From contig NW_026946363.1 of NCBI RefSeq assembly GCF_035222375.1, positions 3,844,001 through 3,908,000 of the forward strand: a stretch of DNA of 64,000 bases, written 5' to 3'. The DNA is from Podospora pseudocomata (Eukaryota; Ascomycota; Sordariomycetes; Sordariales; Podosporaceae). This document shows positions 60,207 to 64,000 of this stretch, piece by piece. The notes beneath the pieces are model-generated. The model worked only from the letters and a program-made list of their open reading frames with translations, ran no database searches and was not told where the DNA came from. How positions within the stretch are numbered: the first letter of the stretch is position 1; each line of letters opens with the position of its first letter. The position numbers and the translations under genes are program-made.

Positions 60207-61430
60207 CGGGAGAGAGATAGGTTCAACCAGCATGGTTTCGGGATAATAATTTTATTACATTTTTTTGATCACTTTTTTTTCGTTTCTCTCTGTCTTGCGG
60301 GAAGGAAAACCAAATGTTTTGTGCTTTTGGCGGATATCCCACTTGTCTCTGTTCTTTTACTTCTTTGACATGCATGTGTGTGTGTTTGATGATTTTGATA
60401 TGAAGGTTGTGTTTTTGGCTGTATTATTGTTTCATTTGTGTGTTTTTATGTCTTTCACTTGACTTTCGGTTTTGCTCTTTCTGTCTTTTGTGCGCTACGC
60501 TAAAAGGAAAATTGGCTTTTTGTCATTTTTGTCTTGCTATTATCTTGCCGGTCATGATCTTCAAGCCAAGGAAAGCTTTTTTTCCTTTTACGGGGTGGGC
60601 ACAGACAGACGGTTTGGAGGACCGTCACATCTTTTGAGCTAGCCTTTGGTGGTTTTTTTTTTAACATGATGGATGGATGGAATGAGATTATTAACCGACT
60701 GGGAACCATGTACAATATTTTGCCTTTTTTGCTAGGACGCCAGTAGATCAGCAGCGATGAAATTTGAACACGAGAGAGAGAGAGGATGCCTGTTTCACTA
60801 CAGGAGAGAAGAAGAAATCATGTGAATGGAAGTGTGAATCAGGATGGTTAAGCGCCGGAGCCGGCGAGAAATAGAGAGAGAACTAGATTGATCGATCGAC
60901 GTGTTCTGGGCTGCAGAAAAGAACCCGAGACATTGGATCTTTCTTTCTTTCTTTGCTTCTTTTTGGTGTTGCACACCCACCACACACCACACTGGAAAAT
61001 GAAGATCGCGGTAGCGGGTTATTTCCCCCGGTAACAAACTCTATTAGTTCCCACGTTCTCCATGCTTGTGGTGGACTTCTCTCAGAGGTTTGCTTTTTTC
61101 CAGTTGGAATTATTGGCGGTGTCCTCCGAATGGATCGCGGCGGTGAAGGGAAAACTGAACATGGTGTTGGGAATGAGTGGGCACTCACAGTGGGAGCTGG
61201 AGATAACTACCGCCGTTGCCGAAAACGAGAAGGGCCAAAAAAAATGGGAACGGAACGTGCCATTGCCCAGGGTGGTGGTGGATCTGGGTCATCTTCTGGA
61301 ACTTCTTTGCCGGGGGACGATGTCGGCATCTGATTTGGATCCTTGGGGGTTTGTTTACCATCGTGGGAAAGATGACCGGGTGGATTTGTTTGGTGTGGTC
61401 ACAGTGAGTGGACGGTGAAGAGCAATGGGG

Positions 61431-61455
61431 GGATGGATGGATGGATGGATGGATG
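61431..61455 (+). repeat. Tetranucleotide repeat (GGAT)n, about six units
   Basis: Perfect GGATGGAT... run; unit copies are identical. Confidence 0.95.
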
Positions 61456-61822
61456 TTCGAGGTGAGATTATCTTATGAGGGATTCACACCTGCCGGATGT
61501 GGTCGTTTCCACTACATATCTCAACTTTGGCACTTTGGCAATATCTTGACGTTCATTCGCCCGGCTCTGCTGGGACATGGTCGTCTCCAAAGGAGAAAAA
61601 AAAAAGAGATGCAGCGGGACCACCCAACGACCCGGGACCGGGAATTGAACATTGTGGCATTGTGCTTTTTTGGAATTGGGTGTTCCCACCGGCACCGAAA
61701 TTATCTGGAGGGTCCCTCCCTCACCTTGAACGGCTCCACCTCCCGAATGGCCTGGCTAGCCCCCCCGTAACACAGAAGCCAGGAACAGCTCGGCGGGCGG
61801 CGTGGATCCCCGAAAGGGACAA

Positions 61823-62095
61823 GATGGGGAAAAGACCCCAGAATCGGACGACAAAGTCGGTGCCGGTGATGGCGGTGGTTCGAGGGTTCATCAAAGCGAC
61901 GGTGAAGGAGAAGATCCCCGAAGATTCCATCAACCATGTGCCAATGACGGAGCTAGCAGAAAAGAATGACTCGCTAAGGCGATGTGATGAGATTAAGGTG
62001 AGTGATTGTGCCGATATTGACAGCGACACCGACAGCACGGTTGTGGGAGGAGCACTAACTAGGTTTGAGGGCTTCACCGGCAGTTGCAAAGGTAG
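61823..62095 (+). CDS. Candidate small two-exon gene
   Basis: The first exon 61823-61997 begins MGKRPQNRTTKSVPVMAV and ends at a strong GTGAGT donor. An acceptor CGGCAG at 62078-62083 lies 21 bases after a CACTAAC branch site, and exon 2 is LQR then stop (62084-62095), giving about 61 residues. The frame is also open upstream, so the start is uncertain. Third codon positions are mostly G or C. It is Lys/Arg-rich with no recognised family. The opposite strand has an equally open frame, so it could be chance. Confidence 0.3.
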
Positions 62096-62109
62096 GTGAG
62101 GGAACTGAG

Positions 62110-62565
62110 GGCGGACGTGAGACCTTTTTTTGCATATAACCGTACTTTACATAATTGTATCTTACACAAACATTTCATCACAGCACGAAACCCCACCACA
62201 TCGCTGATCTGTTTGGAGCCCAGAGCTTCACCGAGCTTCAGCTCGAGCTCTGGGAACTCTGACCCTCCCTTCATCAACATGATGGAGCCATATTCAGGCA
62301 CCCGCTCCAAAAACTCCAGCATTAACCTTGCCAAATCATAATTTCCGTCGTACTGCTATTTTTATGCCAAAATCCGTGCCCGGAGGAAATTTCACAAGTT
62401 TATTCCCCCAAAATAGTGGGGATGGTGGACCACGTCTGTGTTGTCTCGGTCCACGATAGTAGTCTGAAGATCCACATTCCAAGTCTCGACCGACGCTTTG
62501 GCTTTTGTTGCTGGAGCCCGACTCATCTCGTCACTCTCACGATAGTAGAAGAAGGTCCACTCCAT
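62110..62565 (-). CDS. Candidate small gene divergent from DPH6
   Basis: A frame from ATG 62565 (MEWTFFYYRESDEMSRAP) could splice at GAC|GTGGTC (62434) to AG|TAC (62352), entering a second open stretch with YDGNYDLARLMLEFLERVPE that ends near a GTAAGA donor at about 62184. Both segments have protein-like composition, but the donor is weak and the 3' end is undefined. I do not recognise a family. Boundaries are approximate. Confidence 0.28.
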
Positions 62566-62590
62566 CGCGATAGCCCCAAGAAGAAAACAA

Positions 62591-62620
62591 GATAACCCGA
62601 TAACCCGATAACCCGATAAC
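62591..62620 (+). repeat. 8-bp tandem repeat GATAACCC, 3.75 copies
   Basis: Perfect copies of GATAACCC lie 26 bases before the DPH6 start codon, inside what must be its promoter or leader. Confidence 0.95.
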
Positions 62621-62645
62621 AAGCCCGCCCTATCATTTCCCCAAT

Positions 62646-64000
62646 ATGGCAACCACACCGTCACCGTCATCACAGGCGGAGAGGCTGAACGTAATCGCCC
62701 TCATCTCCGGCGGCAAGGACTCTTTCTATTCCCTGCTTCACTGCCGGGAGAACGGCCACCGGGTCGTGGCCTTGGCTAACCTCTTCCCCTCCGCCGCGGG
62801 AGCGGGAACCGGCACAGGCCGGACAAGCCCATCGTCTTCCGTATCCGACGATGCGGCCCCACCTCCCGGAGCTACCATCCCTGATCAAGAGGAAGAGGAC
62901 CTCAACAGCCACATGTACCAAACCGTGGGCCACAGCATCATCCCCCTCTACGCCGAAGCCACCGGCATCCCCCTCTACCGGAAGGCCATCAGCTCCTACG
63001 GTGCGACCCAGCACGGGAAGGATTACTCGCACTATGTCTCCACTCCGGAGGAGGTCAAAGAGAGGAAGCATGACGAGACGGAGTCGATGTTTTTTTTGCT
63101 CAAGGGGATCAGGCAGAGGCATCCAGAGGTGAATGCGGTTTGTGCGGGGGCGATTCTCAGCACGTATCAGCGGACGAGGGTTGAGTCGGTGGCTGTGAGG
63201 TTGGGGTTGACGCCTTTGGCGTACTTGTGGAAGTTTCCTACTTTGCCTGCTAGTCCGGGGAGTGATGATGGGCAGCTGTTGCTGGATATGGAGCAGGTCG
63301 GGTTGGAGGCGAGGATTATAAAGGTTGCGAGCGGGGGGTTGGAGGAGGGTGATTTGTGGGTTAATGTTGCCAGTAGGGAGGGAAAGAACAAGGTGGAGAG
63401 GGGGATGAAGAAGTATGTTTTTGGGGGACGGTTGGATGAGGGGGCCGTGATTGGGGAAGGAGGTGAGTTTGAGACGTTGGTTGTGGATGGGCCGGGGGGT
63501 TTGTTTAAGAAGAGGGTTGTGGTTGAGGAGGAGGGGAGGAGGGTGGTGAGGGAGGGTGGGGGGACAGCTTGGCTGAGTATCACCGGGGCGAGGTTAGAGG
63601 TGAAGGAGGAGTTGAGGCATGGGAAAATCAGGGTGCCTGAGATGTGGGATGACAAGTTTCAGGCTATCCTTGATACTTTGGCATCGAATGATGAACTGCC
63701 AATACAGGATCTGAGTCTTGAAGACGGTCAAGGCAACACCGACGCTGCCCTTCCCGACCTCACCAAGCTCCAACCCTCCAACATCCAGCACCTAATATTC
63801 ACCTCCATCGATCACCCATCCGTTCAAGACGAAACAACCTCCGTCACCACCCTCATCGAGGCTTACCTCGCCTCCAAATCCCTCCCCTCAACCGTCATCC
63901 TCTCCACCACCATTCTCCTCCGCAACATGTCCGACTTTACCACCATAAACCCCATCTACGGCTCCCTATTCCCCTTCCCTAACCCCCCGTCCCGAGTTTG
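62646..64000 (+). CDS. DPH6: Diphthine--ammonia ligase DPH6, 3' end beyond the window
   Basis: An open frame runs from ATG 62646 to the right edge (at least 451 residues, no stop, no intron needed). The PP-loop SGGKDS (residues 21-26) opens the ATP-binding domain. Family motifs follow: HMYQTVGHS, HDETESMFFLLKGI, GAILSTYQRTRVESV, LTPLAYLW and GEGGEFETLVVDGP. The enzyme uses ATP and ammonia to amidate diphthine on elongation factor 2, the last step of diphthamide synthesis, in the cytosol. Fungal DPH6 usually continues into two RidA/YjgF-like domains; the stretch after about residue 370 (NIQHLIFTSI) looks like the start of the first. The gene has an abrupt shift to G/A-rich codons in its middle third. 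Confidence 0.93.
   Translation, partial: MATTPSPSSQAERLNVIALISGGKDSFYSLLHCRENGHRVVALANLFPSAAGAGTGTGRTSPSSSVSDDAAPPPGATIPDQEEEDLNSHMYQTVGHSIIPLYAEATGIPLYRKAISSYGATQHGKDYSHYVSTPEEVKERKHDETESMFFLLKGIRQRHPEVNAVCAGAILSTYQRTRVESVAVRLGLTPLAYLWKFPTLPASPGSDDGQLLLDMEQVGLEARIIKVASGGLEEGDLWVNVASREGKNKVERGMKKYVFGGRLDEGAVIGEGGEFETLVVDGPGGLFKKRVVVEEEGRRVVREGGGTAWLSITGARLEVKEELRHGKIRVPEMWDDKFQAILDTLASNDELPIQDLSLEDGQGNTDAALPDLTKLQPSNIQHLIFTSIDHPSVQDETTSVTTLIEAYLASKSLPSTVILSTTILLRNMSDFTTINPIYGSLFPFPNPPSRV

Larger units (their letters stand above)
59483..61822. other. 3' region of the Msn2-like gene and intergenic sequence
   Basis: T-rich stretches at 59780-59850 and 60250-60480 fit a long 3' UTR. A (CT)n tract (60174-60203) and a GGAT repeat (61431-61455) are the only clear structures. 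No supported gene. Confidence 0.55.

Noticed and set aside
1-64000. tRNA, rRNA and CRISPR features
   Set aside because: Scanning by eye for A-box/B-box pairs such as GGTTCGANNCC and for regular spacer arrays gave nothing convincing; a covariance-model search would be decisive.

Overview
This window is nuclear DNA from a filamentous ascomycete, most likely a sordariomycete and probably Sordariales. Most introns are short (about 50-95 nt) with GTRNGT donors and CTRAC branch sites. The gene content is also typical of this group: a UstYa-family gene, a HET-domain gene, a fungal rhodopsin-domain membrane protein, a split arginine-specific carbamoyl-phosphate synthetase large subunit with a mitochondrial presequence, and an Msn2/Seb1-type C2H2 regulator. 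Nothing looks bacterial or viral, and I found no rRNA, tRNA or CRISPR array by eye.

Layout. 1-8.3 kb is accessory in character: a UstYa-like gene running off the left edge (-), a 78-residue secreted peptide with dibasic sites (+), a secreted carboxylesterase (-) and a rhodopsin-domain integral membrane protein (+). 8.5-25.2 kb is a dense housekeeping block: a PPR mitochondrial RNA protein (-) divergent from RCL1 (+), a DUF1746 membrane protein (-), mitochondrial carbamoyl-phosphate synthetase (arg-3 type, +), a GPATCH11-like G-patch protein (+) and a secreted ALO-family FAD oxidase (-). 26-46.7 kb is looser: a HET protein (-), a conserved Ser-rich protein with a 1.3 kb intron (-), a lysine 2,3-aminomutase (-) divergent from a monocarboxylate-type MFS transporter (+), and a broken Ulp1/C48 peptidase (-). 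46.7-57.4 kb is almost gene-free. It ends at the Msn2/Seb1 stress regulator (+). DPH6 (+) runs off the right edge, with two weak small-gene candidates just before it.

Functional links. RCL1 (18S rRNA maturation) and DPH6 (diphthamide on eEF2) serve translation. The PPR protein is mitochondrial, and carbamoyl-phosphate synthetase feeds mitochondrial citrulline/arginine synthesis. Its upstream region carries three TGACTC-type sites, as expected for cross-pathway (CPC1/Gcn4) control. The aminomutase and transporter share one promoter region and may form a beta-lysine production and transport pair; this is inference.

Most notable observations. (1) The fungal lysine 2,3-aminomutase has every catalytic residue at bacterial spacing, a possible mitochondrial leader and a divergent transporter. 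(2) A 2.54 kb intron in carbamoyl-phosphate synthetase is largely built from old degenerate tandem repeats. (3) A degenerate satellite with a 21-bp period occurs both in that intron and beside the peptidase pseudogene about 27 kb away. (4) Telomere-like AACCCTAACCCT motifs lie close upstream of four genes. Gene models with introns were built by hand from splice signals and protein continuity. Exon limits are given in each entry.
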